Below are positions 1 to 10,900 of a stretch of DNA of 23,471 bases, one piece after another. How positions within the stretch are numbered: the first letter of the stretch is position 1; every line of letters starts with the position of its first letter. The stretch covers positions 1 to 23,471 of the IMG/VR virus record IMGVR_UViG_3300017783_000218; one strand, given 5' to 3'. Below the pieces are notes generated by a model. That model had not been told where the DNA came from, made no database searches, and saw nothing but the letters and a program-made list of their open reading frames with translations. The stretch comes from a virus. Made by a program: the position numbers and the translations under genes.

Positions 1-198
1 AACTGCTCCTTTTACTAAATATTTAGTAACACTAGCAGAATTATCGGTTATTTGTACATCTACATAAATGTTTTGAGATACAATATTTGCTACATTTACA
101 CCAATCACAGTTGTTGATGTTGCAGCTGGTGTTGTATAAACACTCAATCCACCTGTTCCTGCAGGTCCTTTTATACTATTTTTAAATACATTTGCCAT
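1..198 (-). CDS. Small phage structural protein, 3' end outside window (partial)
   Basis: The first 66 codons of a minus-strand gene are visible, starting ATG at 198 (MANVFKNSIKG...) and running off the window at base 1. The peptide continues VYTTPAATSTTVIGVNVANI then IYVDVQITDNSASVTKYLVK, an alternating beta pattern. The MANVFKN start and the VYTTPA..TTVIG motif resemble a family of small virion structural proteins in marine T4-like phages; that assignment is from memory of the family. The start is supported by an AGGA seven bases upstream, the best Shine-Dalgarno in the window, and by only four bases separating it from the stop of the upstream 110-residue gene. The same VY.(T/A)P....T opening occurs in the 286-residue protein at 12770-13630, suggesting a shared beta domain. 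The exact role is unknown; a virion surface or tail-tip protein is likely. Confidence 0.75.
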   Translation of the reverse strand, partial: MANVFKNSIKGPAGTGGLSVYTTPAATSTTVIGVNVANIVSQNIYVDVQITDNSASVTKYLVKGAV

Positions 199-202
199 AT
201 CT

Positions 203-535
203 TTATCCTAATGCTATTGAAAATGCCAACGCAGAATCTAATACATCTACACCTTCAACTGTAAATGCGTTTCCATTTGTTACATTTATTGAACCACTTA
301 CTTGAACTGAACCACTATTAATAATATTTACACCACCATCAGTATTTTCCGTACCAACGTTTAATGTTTGTTTTACAGTTAAATTACTAAATTCAGCCTG
401 CTCAACTGTAATATCACCAATAAATGAACCACTAAGTGAACCTGTAAATGAACCAGTGAATGAACCACTCAAATCAGCGTATGCCGAAGGAGCTTGTGTA
501 ATCGAACCGGAAAAACTAGGTTGGTCTATTCTCAT
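203..535 (-). CDS. Mini-fibre protein with SGSF repeats (110 aa)
   Basis: This is a 110-residue protein. Residues 7-40 hold a run of five-to-eight-residue SGSF/TGSF/GSLSGSFIGD repeats. They are followed by a beta-rich stretch (VEQAEFSNLTVKQTLNVG, then VNIINSGSVQVSGSINV) and a hydrophobic end (ALAFSIALG). The SGSFTGSF motif and the GSVQVSGSI phrasing are the same as in the fibre units of the 3,585-residue giant upstream, so this looks like a short paralogue of one fibre unit. It has no signal peptide or membrane segment. It sits between the chaperone-like gene (52-base gap) and the MANVFKN-type gene (4-base gap), and probably belongs to the same late transcript. The likely role is a small fibre or fibre-associated virion protein; this is inferred from composition and context only. 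Confidence 0.75.
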   Translation of the reverse strand: MRIDQPSFSGSITQAPSAYADLSGSFTGSFTGSLSGSFIGDITVEQAEFSNLTVKQTLNVGTENTDGGVNIINSGSVQVSGSINVTNGNAFTVEGVDVLDSALAFSIALG

Positions 536-536
536 T

Positions 537-570
537 GATAATTATCGTTTTCTTTGATATAAATATCAAA
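537..570. promoter_or_regulatory. Palindromic AT-rich intergenic segment
   Basis: The 52-base gap between the chaperone-like gene and the mini-fibre gene holds two perfect inverted repeats: GATAATTATC at 537-546, directly upstream of the mini-fibre start, and TTTGATAT-AA-ATATCAAA at 553-570. Both stems are A/T-rich and neither is followed by a U-tract that would make a good terminator in the direction of transcription. An RNA hairpin near the start codon, a processing site or a protein site are all possible. Chance is also possible in such AT-rich DNA. Confidence 0.25.
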
Positions 571-587
571 TAAATATCTTTTACCTT

Positions 588-1046
588 TTAAGATGGCTTT
601 GTAGGCCATACAATATTATAAGGGTCTGATTGTGTTGTTACATCTCTTAAAGATTGTCTATAATTTTGCCAATCAGTTAGTTGAGAACCTGTGATTGGTG
701 AATCTTGAAATTGAGTCCAATCAGAATTACTCAATAATGTATTTCTACTATCTCTTATATCAGACCACTTTATTTCTTTTCTTGTATTTATTGTAGCTTC
801 ATCTGCATCTGATATTTCATATGTTTGTACATATACTGAACCAGATAAAGTTGGAGTTACTTCTACTACATCTTTAGTGTAATCATCGTCATAACCACTA
901 TCTTTTAATTCAACATTATATACACCAAAAGTTTCCAATAAACTATCTGTGATAATTGTTGGAAAACTTGTATTCTGATTATCAATTTTTAAATTTTGAA
1001 CCGAATATGGATATGTTATAGTTGAACCTGATACTTTTAGATACAT
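588..1046 (-). CDS. Tail assembly chaperone-like protein (152 aa)
   Basis: The C-terminal ~61 residues (about 92-152) match the phage tail assembly chaperone pattern (Phage_tail_APC, PF16778, by recall): W..IR..RN.LL..SDWTQ, then a short linker, W..YRQSLRD, and a final P..IVWP..PS. In this family the module lies beside or within tail-fibre genes and is thought to assist fibre assembly. The N-terminal ~90 residues (MYLKVSGSTITYPYSVQNLK...) form a separate domain with several Asp-rich turns (DSGYDDDYTKD) and no clear assignment. There is no strong Shine-Dalgarno; the start is set by the ATG six bases after the preceding gene's stop. Its position directly downstream of the giant fibre and LRR genes fits a fibre-assembly role. 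Confidence 0.8.
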   Translation of the reverse strand: MYLKVSGSTITYPYSVQNLKIDNQNTSFPTIITDSLLETFGVYNVELKDSGYDDDYTKDVVEVTPTLSGSVYVQTYEISDADEATINTRKEIKWSDIRDSRNTLLSNSDWTQFQDSPITGSQLTDWQNYRQSLRDVTTQSDPYNIVWPTKPS

Positions 1047-1052
1047 AATATT

Positions 1053-1979
1053 TTATTTAAATGTTGCTGGTATCGAACCAAAATTAGTTAAACCACTACA
1101 AAATGCAAAACAATCAGTACCAATAGGTGTTGGAGTTCTTTCAAAAATTTCATCACCACTTGGTGTATCAGTTGGAGTTGCTCCACCTAATGAGTTAGCT
1201 GTTGTTGCCATATTAAATGCATTAGAGAATGTTGTAACCGATTGGTTGTTACTAAAAAAGTTTGATGGAATTGCGGTTATTGACCTACAATTCCTAAATA
1301 CTGATTCAAAGTTTACAACTTGTGTATTGTTATCAAATAATCCACTTGGTATTGATGTTAAAGTTAAACATGCATTGAATGTACCAGAAAAAGATGTTAC
1401 ATTTGTATTATTATCAAATAATCCACTTGGTATCGATGAAATTCCAGTACAAAATACGAATGTATTAACAAAAGAAGTAACATTTGATGAAAAATCAAAT
1501 AAACCATTTGGAATTATTGTTATTCCAGTTTGTCTAAATGTAGAGTTAAATCTAAGTACAGTATTTAATCCTTCGTTTAAGGTTGCATTATTAGAAACAT
1601 CTGATGGGATTGTTGTTAAATTAATACATCCAAAAAAGTCAATTTGTTCAAAATCAATACCTCCCCAATCATCAACTGAACGATATAATCCTTTATATGA
1701 TGAATTGTTATTCACATTAAAACCTGGACAATATCCACTAATTATAATTTGATAAGTACCAGCAGTTGAATATGTATGGAATCTACCAGAATCAAGAGTT
1801 TGTAATATTGTAGTTGTACCACTACTATCACCCCAGTCAACAACTATATTAGGTTGTTTTCCACCAGGTGAAGTTAGGGGCAACTCAAATTGTGTATTTG
1901 CTCCTCCAGTTTGTATTGTAAATTTAAAAGGTCTCACTTGTCCTGCTTCTATTGAAATTAAACGTCTTGCTATACTCAT
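1053..1979 (-). CDS. PKD-like plus DUF285/BspA-type leucine-rich repeat protein (308 aa)
   Basis: Residues ~14-82 look like a PKD-type beta sandwich, with the hallmark V.WGDSSG at 47-54 and HTYSTAGTY at 68-76. Residues ~115-305 are repeats of the type F..C..LTSIP.GLFDNN..V..F, as in DUF285/BspA-like surface proteins. Four copies keep an exact 27-residue period (prolines 157, 184, 211, 238). Each of the last three has a cysteine seven residues before the proline (177, 204, 231); an earlier, less regular turn has C118/P125. The domain family mediates adhesion in other organisms, so a receptor-binding or tail-tip adhesin role is inferred. The start follows the stop of the giant fibre gene by nine bases, without an obvious Shine-Dalgarno. 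No signal peptide is seen, as expected for a virion protein. Confidence 0.85.
   Translation of the reverse strand: MSIARRLISIEAGQVRPFKFTIQTGGANTQFELPLTSPGGKQPNIVVDWGDSSGTTTILQTLDSGRFHTYSTAGTYQIIISGYCPGFNVNNNSSYKGLYRSVDDWGGIDFEQIDFFGCINLTTIPSDVSNNATLNEGLNTVLRFNSTFRQTGITIIPNGLFDFSSNVTSFVNTFVFCTGISSIPSGLFDNNTNVTSFSGTFNACLTLTSIPSGLFDNNTQVVNFESVFRNCRSITAIPSNFFSNNQSVTTFSNAFNMATTANSLGGATPTDTPSGDEIFERTPTPIGTDCFAFCSGLTNFGSIPATFK
1206..1529 (-). repeat. 81-bp (27-aa) leucine-rich repeats, four copies
   Basis: Four in-frame turns of the LRR solenoid lie here. Two adjacent turns are close to identical as DNA: TTATCAAATAATCCACTTGG (+ strand) occurs around 1329 and again around 1410, 81 bases apart, which suggests a relatively recent unit duplication or strong conservation. 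Confidence 0.8.
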
Positions 1980-1988
1980 AACTATTCA

Positions 1989-4900
1989 TTAACTTACATT
2001 GTTTGCACTTAGGAATCCATAATATGTACTCCCCCCATCATAAGTATAGAATACTAATATATCTTTTCCATTTGCTGTTAGTGTTGGTGCTGCTCCATTA
2101 GCCCATTGTATTATACCAGGCCAACTTACAGTTGCAGTACCACCACTTCCATCTTCCAACACCAATGTAAATCCAATTGCACGAGGGCCTGTTGGTGCGT
2201 TTGAAAGAGAAATTGTTATACTACCAGTTCTATTGATTCTAAAGTTGTTACCTTCAGTTAAATCTATATTTGTTGTTCCACTTGAATTACCTATATCGTA
2301 GTAGTTTTCGTGGAATCTTGTAGAGAATGTAGCATCACTTACATCTAAATCACCAGTTACATCTAATAAATTACCATTGAATGTTAAATTAGCTTCTGCA
2401 TTTGCAGTTCCATCACCTTCCATAGTAACAACTCTATCTTCTGCATCATTATCTACATTTAATAATCCACTTGAACCAGATGTACCAGATGAGCCCGAAG
2501 AACCAGTTTCACCTGATGAACCAGAAGTTCCACTTGTACCACTCGTACCACTACTTCCAAATAAAGTACCATCTAAACCAGATGTACCAGCAGTACCAGA
2601 CGAACCTGATGAACCACCCTCTCCAGTTATACCCGATGTACCCGAAGAACCAGAAGTTCCACCTGTTCCACTACTACCACTACTTCCGAATAAAGTACCA
2701 TCTAAACCACTTGTACCAGATGTACCAGCCGTTCCAGATGAACCAGCCGTTGATGCAGTACCAGACGAACCCGATGAACCCGCAGTACCTCTCGTACCAC
2801 TACTACCACTACTTCCAAATAAAGTACCATCTTGTCCAGAAGTACCTGATGTTCCAGCTGAACCACTTTCTCCACTCGTACCAGAAGAACCACTTATTCC
2901 ACTTGTACCGCTTGAACCACTACTTCCGAATAAAGTACCATCTTGTCCAGAAGTACCTGATGAACCAGCAGTTCCACTTACACCAGATGTTCCACTTTCT
3001 CCACTCGTACCACGCGTACCAGAAGAACCAGATGAACCAAAGAAAGTTCCATCAATACCACTTGTACCAGTTGTTCCAGAAGTACCTGATGAACCTCCAG
3101 TACCAGCAGTACCAGCGGTACCTGTTGAACCTGAAGTTCCCGAAGTACCATGTGTACCACTACTTCCAAAGAATGTTCCATCTTGTCCAGAAGAACCTGA
3201 AGTACCAGTTGTACCCGATGTACCAGCAGTTGATGAAGTACCAGATGAGCCAGATGAACCACCAGTACCAGTTGTTCCAGATGAACCAGCTGAACCAAAG
3301 AATGTTCCATCTTGTCCGCTTGTTCCACTCGTTCCACTTACCCCACTACTACCTGATGTTCCAGCACCAGAAGTACCAGAAGTACCAGCCGTACCTGATG
3401 AACCGAAGAATGTTCCATCAACACCTGATGTACCAGTTGTACCACTTGTCCCACTACTACCACTCTCACCGCTTGTACCAGATGTACCTGCTCCACTCGT
3501 ACCAGAAGTACCAGCCGTACCAAAATTAGTTCCATCTAAACCAGAAGAACCTGAAGTTCCAGTTGTACCAGAAGAACCTGATGTTCCAGTTGTACCACTC
3601 GTTCCAGAAGTTCCAGCAGTACCAAAGTTAGTTCCATCTTGTCCAGATGAACCCGAAGTACCATTTGTACCATTAGCTCCATTTTCTCCATCAATACCCG
3701 ATGTACCAGTTGTACCTGAAGAGCCAGCAGTACCAGATGAGCCACTACTACCGCTGGTTCCAGATGTTCCAGAAGTACCACTACTTCCAAAGAACGTTCC
3801 ATCTAATCCAGTTGTTCCAGATGTACCATCACTTCCTAATCCAGAAGTACCCGATGAACCTGCGGTTCCACTTGAACCAGATGAACCGAAGAATGTTCCA
3901 TCTACACCAGAAGAACCTGAAGTTCCACTTGTACCAGACGAACCTGCCGAACCACTTGTCCCACTACTTCCGCTAGTACCATTTGTACCTGATGTACCTG
4001 ATGTTCCACTACTCCCTTCAGCTGATGTACCAGAACTACCACTTGTTCCAGTTGTTCCGCTTGTTCCAGTTGTTCCAGAAGTTCCACTTGTTCCACTACT
4101 TCCCTCTGCGGATGTACCAGAAGAACCTGATGTTCCACTTGTTCCGCTTGTACCACTACTTCCACTTGTTCCAGATGTACCTGATGTACCACTACTTCCT
4201 TCAGCAGATGTACCACTTGTTCCTGCTGAACCTGAAGTTCCAGTTGTTCCGCTTGTTCCAGAAGTACCAGCCGTTCCACTACTTCCCTCAGCTGATGTAC
4301 CTGATGTACCAGTTGTACCAGAAGTACCAGCTGAACCACTTGTTCCATTAGAACCAGATGTACCCGATGTACCTGCTGAACCACTTGTCCCACTACTACC
4401 ACTCGTTCCAGATGTACCAGAAGTTCCACTACTACCACTCGTTCCATCAGAACCACTTGTTCCACTACTACCACTCGTTCCAGATGTACCAGAAGTTCCT
4501 TCAGAACCAGTTGTTCCAGAAGTTCCAGATGTACCCGATGTACCTGCTGAACCTCCACTACCAGACGTTCCACTTGTTCCAGAAGTTCCAGTTGTTCCGC
4601 TTGTTCCAGAAGTACCACTTGTACCACTACTTCCACTTGTTCCAGATGAACCTGATGTTCCGTTTGTACCTGAAGTTCCAGATGTACCAGCCGAACCTGA
4701 TGAACCTTCTGCTCCACTTGTTCCACTTGTTCCAGAAGTACCTGATGTACCATTAGTACCTGTCGAACCAGAAGAACCAGAAGTACCCGATGAACCAGAA
4801 GTACCAGCTGAACCTGAAGAACCTTCTTGTCCACTCGTACCACTACTTCCACTACTTCCGCTTGTTCCACTACTTCCAGAAGAACCACTTGAACCAGAAC

Positions 4901-7900
4901 TTCCGCTTGTACCACTTGTACCAGAACTTCCACTTGTTCCGCTTGTACCACTACTTCCACTTGAACCAGATGAACCCGATGAACCGGATGTACCTCCACT
5001 ACCACTACTTCCGCTTGAACCAGATGTACCCGAAGTTCCACTACTTCCACTTATACCACTTGAACCAGATGAACCCGATGTTCCAGAAGAACCTCCCGTA
5101 CCAGATGAGCCTGAAGTTCCACTTGAACCAGATGTACCTGATGTTCCGTATTTATCAACAATGTTTATTGTTCCAAGCATTGAACCATGAACACTACATT
5201 GGTAATATATGTTATTAGGAGCATTTTCAGGAACTCTATATTCTATTAAAGTAGAAGTACTATGAACTCCAGCTCCTGCATCATTATTTGTTGTACCAGG
5301 CACAGTTGTATTATCACCAGATTCTAATCTTAATGCAAATGGATGTGATGAACTTACATTTGAAACATCAAAGTAATATAATTCACCCCTTACAAGAGTT
5401 AATGATGGTTGGTTTCCACTATATCCATCTATTGTATAATTGTTTCCACCTGGTGTTCTAACAATGAACAAAGCTCCACCTTCTCTACCAGCAGTACCAG
5501 ATGTACCACTCGTTCCAGACGAACCTGATGTTCCAGATGTACCAGTTGAACCTGATGTACCAGCAGTACCAGATGTACCACTACTTCCAGAAGAACCACT
5601 TGAGCCGGAAGAACCAGATGTTCCAGACGTTCCTGAAGTTCCACTACTACCACTCGTTCCACTTGTTCCAGAAGTACCCGATGAACCAGAAGTACCACTA
5701 CTTCCACTTGAACCAGAAGTACCAGATGAACCTGAAGTTCCACTACTACCACTTGTTCCAGCGGTTCCACTACTACCACTTGTCCCACTACTACCACCTG
5801 TTCCACTTGAACCAGAAGTACCAGCAGTACCACTTGTTCCAGCAGTTCCACTACTACCACTTGTACCAGCAGTTCCAGAAGTTCCACTTGAACCAGATGA
5901 ACCAGCCGTTCCAGTAGTACCACTACTACCAGAAGAACCCGATGTACCACCAGTACCAGATGTACCACTTACAGCAGTTACATCTCTTTTGAAAACTTTT
6001 CCAGTTGATTCATCAATAACTAAAACTGTATCTGAACTACCAGTTTGTAATCCTACAAATTGTGTACTACCAGATGATACTAAACTACCACTTACTTCAA
6101 ATCTTCCAACAAATGAACCAGTACCAGTATTTGGTAAGAAATTTTCTCCTAAGAAATCACCAGCATTTAAAGCGAATGAAGCAGTTGCTGCATAAGATGC
6201 TGAAAGTACAGTCATCGATGCCGTTTGGTCATTTCTTACATAATCTTCAGCAGATACAGCGTTTATAGCATAAGATGCTGAAAGAGCGTATGATGCTGAA
6301 AGTACAGTCATCGATGCCGTTTGGTCAGTTCTTACAAAGTTATCAGTATTAAAATCACCAGCGTTTACGGCGAATGAAGCAGTTTCAGCATATGATGCTG
6401 AAAGTACAGTCATTGAAGCCGTTTGGTCATTTTGTATATAGTTATCTAAATTAGCAATCTCAGCAAGAGATGCCGAATCGAATCCAAATAAGTTTGATGC
6501 AGTTTGAGCTAAATCAGCGTTTCTAGCATATGATGCTGATAATACTGAACCTACTACATCACTACCTTGTACAAATCCTGCTAATCTACCACCAGTACCA
6601 ATTACTGCTTGTCCACTTGTCAATCCACTAAATGTTACTCTAACCGATGAACTATCGATTGATTCTATTGCTTGTGGAATAATCTGTCCATTTGAACCAG
6701 TTTCATAAATTTGAACTACTGGATAATCAATAGCGAAATTGTGTTGGAATGTTACCTGAGTTACATCTGAGAATGGGAATACAGCAGTATCACCAAATTG
6801 TGTTACAGGTCTAAATTTGTTTGCATCTGCATCAAATACTAAAATATCTAAATCATCAGGTACATCTATACCAACATTTTCACCTTGGTATGAACCTACG
6901 AATGATGATGTAATTCTTGGTGAGAATATTTCATCCGTTACAGTTATCTTAGATGCACTTACATCGTTTTGGAAGGTTACATCTCCGAAAAATGTTGAAC
7001 CACTATCTATTGACCTAACTACGAATCCATCATCAGGAGTAACCGATGCGGTTACAGAACCACTAAGTATTCTACTTTGGTCTAATCCTTCAATAGCATC
7101 AGCAGGAATATTAAATAATCCCTCACCACTACCACTAAAGAATCCACTTCCAGATGGTATTTCTATATTACCAATAAAAGTAGAACCACTTGTTGGAGAA
7201 AATACCCTAAACCCTTCTATATTATCAACCGATGCACTAATACCACCACTTATGATAAGATTTAATTCTAAATCTTCTAATGCTTCTGCAGGAATATTAA
7301 ATAATCCCCCACCATCACCAGTAAATAATGTACCACTAATTGGTTTATTTACGATTAAACCAGCAGTAGGGTCTACTCTTGCTTCAGCAGCACCAGATAC
7401 AATTCTATCTAATTCTAAATCTTCAAGTGCATCTAATGGAATATTAAATAATCCACCACCATCACCTTTATATAAAGATGCTGTTATTGATTGAGAAACA
7501 TGTAGAGAACCACTAATTTCTACTTTAACTGAACCTGAGTTTATATTTGAATCTAAGTTTTCAACTCTAAAGAAACCTAATGGGTCAACTGATGCAGTTA
7601 CCGAACCAGTAAATATTTTTGATGAATCAATTGCTAAGTTAGCAATATCAATGTTTGTAATCCCACTACCATCACCAGTAATAATACCACCAACATCTAA
7701 AGATTCAGAAATAATAACTGAACCACTAAATGATGAATCTACTGCAATTGATGAGGTTTCGTTAAATACTTTAAATTCAGTTTCCGATAAAGATGCAGTT
7801 GCTGAACCACTTGATAACTGAGTTACGTTTAGTGATAAATTAGCAATATCAATATTTGTTAAACCACTACCATCACCAGTAAATACTCCACCACCACCAA

Positions 7901-10900
7901 CAGTTATTGAACCAGATGTTACAATTGAACCAGTGAATACTGCTCCACCAGTTGGTGCAGTTACTACAAATGTATCACCACTAGCAACCGATGCCGTAGC
8001 AGAACCACTTGAGATAAGAGGAGCAGCTGCTGCTTGTACATTTGTTAATTGAGAACCATCACCAACAAAGAATGATGCACTTACAGATTCAGCAATATCA
8101 ACCGAACCAGTTACTGATAAATTTTTACTTCCAGTTAAGAATCCTATTGATACACTACCACTTACATCTAAAGATGATTTAAATTCTGAACCACTTATTG
8201 CCGTTACTACAAACGATTCTCCACTCTCAACCGATGCCGTAGCAGAACCACTAGCAATTACAGGTGATAAATCAGCTTGTACATTTGTTAATTGAGAACC
8301 ATCCCCTACAAATGAACCAGAGAATGAACCACTAATTTCATCAGCTTCTATTTTATTAGCTGTTATTTTTTCACTTACATCAAAACTACCAGTTACATCT
8401 ACATCTCCTTTGAGAATGTTAGTTGTTACTTCTGGAGTTGTATCTAATAAATTAAATACATTACCATATGATTCTGATTGTGCTGCGTAATAATATAATT
8501 GTGATGGTGCACTAGCTGATGGGGTAATCGTTAAGAAAGCTCCATTAGCACCAGGATTTACACTACTACTAACTACATTAATAAAGTATTGAGAACCACT
8601 GTCAGAATTTGTACCATCTAAATTTTCTGAAATTTTGAAATCAAATCCAGCATTAGAACTATCTGATAAATCAAAATAATAAGGGTTATCTTTAATAGTT
8701 TTAAATGTTGCTTTACCAACACCATCTATAAAGTACCTACTTTCTGATATTATTACTGAACGACTTGTTGGTATATTTTCTAATAAAATAGATGATGAAA
8801 CTACTAAAGAACCAGTTATAGTAGTATCACCTAATATATCAACATCACCTTGAAGAGATGAAGATGTATTTACTACAAATCCCTCATCAGGTGCAATTGA
8901 TGCGGTAAAAGAACCACTAGCTATAAAACTTCGTTGAATTACATCTTCGGAAAGTGCCGATAATGGAATATCAAATAAATCTCTACCACTACCACTAAAC
9001 GAACCACTAAATTCATCAGCTATAATCTTTGGAGTAGTAATTGATTCCGTTACATTTAATGTTCCATCTATTCTTAGATTATCTTCAATTCGTGAATCTA
9101 AGTATGGGAATTCATTAACAACATTAATAACAGCTGACCCAGCCATACCACCATGATTCAAACAATAGTAGTAAAGTTGAGTTGGTGTTTCTGATGTTAT
9201 TAATATACTAACTTGAGAACCTGCACTTCCAGCATCAATACTACCAGTAGTTACACTTGAAGTATATTCAGTTCCAGAAGAATGAATACCATTTAATGTT
9301 GTAGAAAATTTTAATGGGTGAGTTTCATTTGATGTATCTGATTGGTCAAATGTATATGTACTACCACTTACTAAATATAAATCTGGATGTATTTGTCCAT
9401 CTATAAAATATTTGTTACCATCATCAGTTGAACCAACAGTAACTATTTTTGTTAAATTATCTTTTATTTGATTTGATGATGAAATAAATACACTACCACT
9501 AATAGTTACATCATCTTCAAATCTACCAGTTGAGTTTACTTCAAATCCTCTAGTCGGATGAACCGATGCAGTTACTGAACCACTTACAATTCTAAATGCT
9601 TCATCTGTAATTGCTGAACGAGGTATATTAAATAAAGATTCACCACTACCACTAAAAATAGATGCAGATACAGTTCCACTTACATCAATATCACCATCAA
9701 AAGATGCTGATGTATTTACAACAAACCCTAAGTTTGGAGAAATAGATGCCGTTGCTGAACCACTTGATATTCTTGGAGAATCTTCAGAAAGTGCAGATTG
9801 TGGAATATCAAATAAATTAGCACCACTACCACTAAATGATGAACTAACATCAAGTTGTACATTTCCACTTACAAATAAAGAGCCACTAAATATTGAACCA
9901 CTTTCAACAGATTTTACTACAAATCCAAAGTTTGGAGAAACTGATGCGGTTACTGAACCACTTGATATTAATGGTGCATCCTCTGAAAGTGCTGATTGTG
10001 GAATATTAAATAATCCACTACCATCCCCAACAAATCCACTGGAACTTATAAATTTACTTGATGTTAAATTACCAAATATAGAAGTATCACCAAATAATGT
10101 TTGTTTATCACTTCCAGTATTATCACCAAATATATTTGAACCAGAAGAATAAATTATTGATGATGAAATAAAATCAGTAAATATTTCGTTAGCTGTAATT
10201 CTACCAACAACAGTTAAATCATTATCAATTGTTAAATCACCTTGTATAGAAGCTGATGTATTTACTACAAATCCTAAGTTAGGTGAAATAGATGCGGTTG
10301 CTGAACCACTAGCAATTCTAACAGCATCTTCAGAAAGTGCTGATTGAGGGATATTATTTAAATCCGAACCATCACCACTAAATGAACCACTAAATGAACC
10401 AGTAATTTCATCAGCTATAATTTTTGGAACATCTAATGTTTCTGTTATAGAAACACTACCACTAAATTCAGATTTTACTGAACCTGTTCCGAATACTTTA
10501 AATGTACCATCGGGTAAAACCGATGCGGTTACTGAACCAGTTGTGATTAAATTAGAAATTAGTGCATCTTCAACTAACGCAGATTTTGGTATATCAAATA
10601 ATTCCGCACCACTACCACTAAATACACTACCACTACTTAATTGAACACTACCACTAAATATAGAACCACTATCTATTGAGGTTACTCTAAATACATTATC
10701 ATCAGTTGAAGCAGTTACACTACCAGTTCCAATAAAAACTGCTTCTCTCGATACTAACGCTTCAATTGATTCTTGTGCATCATTAGAAAGTGCTGAGAAT
10801 GGTATATCAAATAAATCTTCACCACTACCACTATATTTTGAACCACTATTTAATTGAACTGCACCACTAACAAATACCGAACCACTTAATTCAGTTGTTA

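Noticed and set aside
537-570. Rho-independent terminator downstream of the chaperone-like gene
   Set aside because: The stems are A/T-rich with tiny loops and no following U-run on the minus strand, so a terminator call is not supported.
2466-5146. CRISPR array or simple DNA satellite
   Set aside because: The repeats are in-frame triplets with synonymous codon variation and no constant repeat with unique spacers.
2377-5190. A 937-codon plus-strand open frame rich in Pro-Val/Pro-Leu (VPEVPLVPLLP)
   Set aside because: It is the exact antisense of the Gly-X-Y tract: GGT/GGA codons read back as Pro-containing codons and TAA/TAG/TGA cannot form readily. It has no independent start context and all neighbours are on the minus strand.
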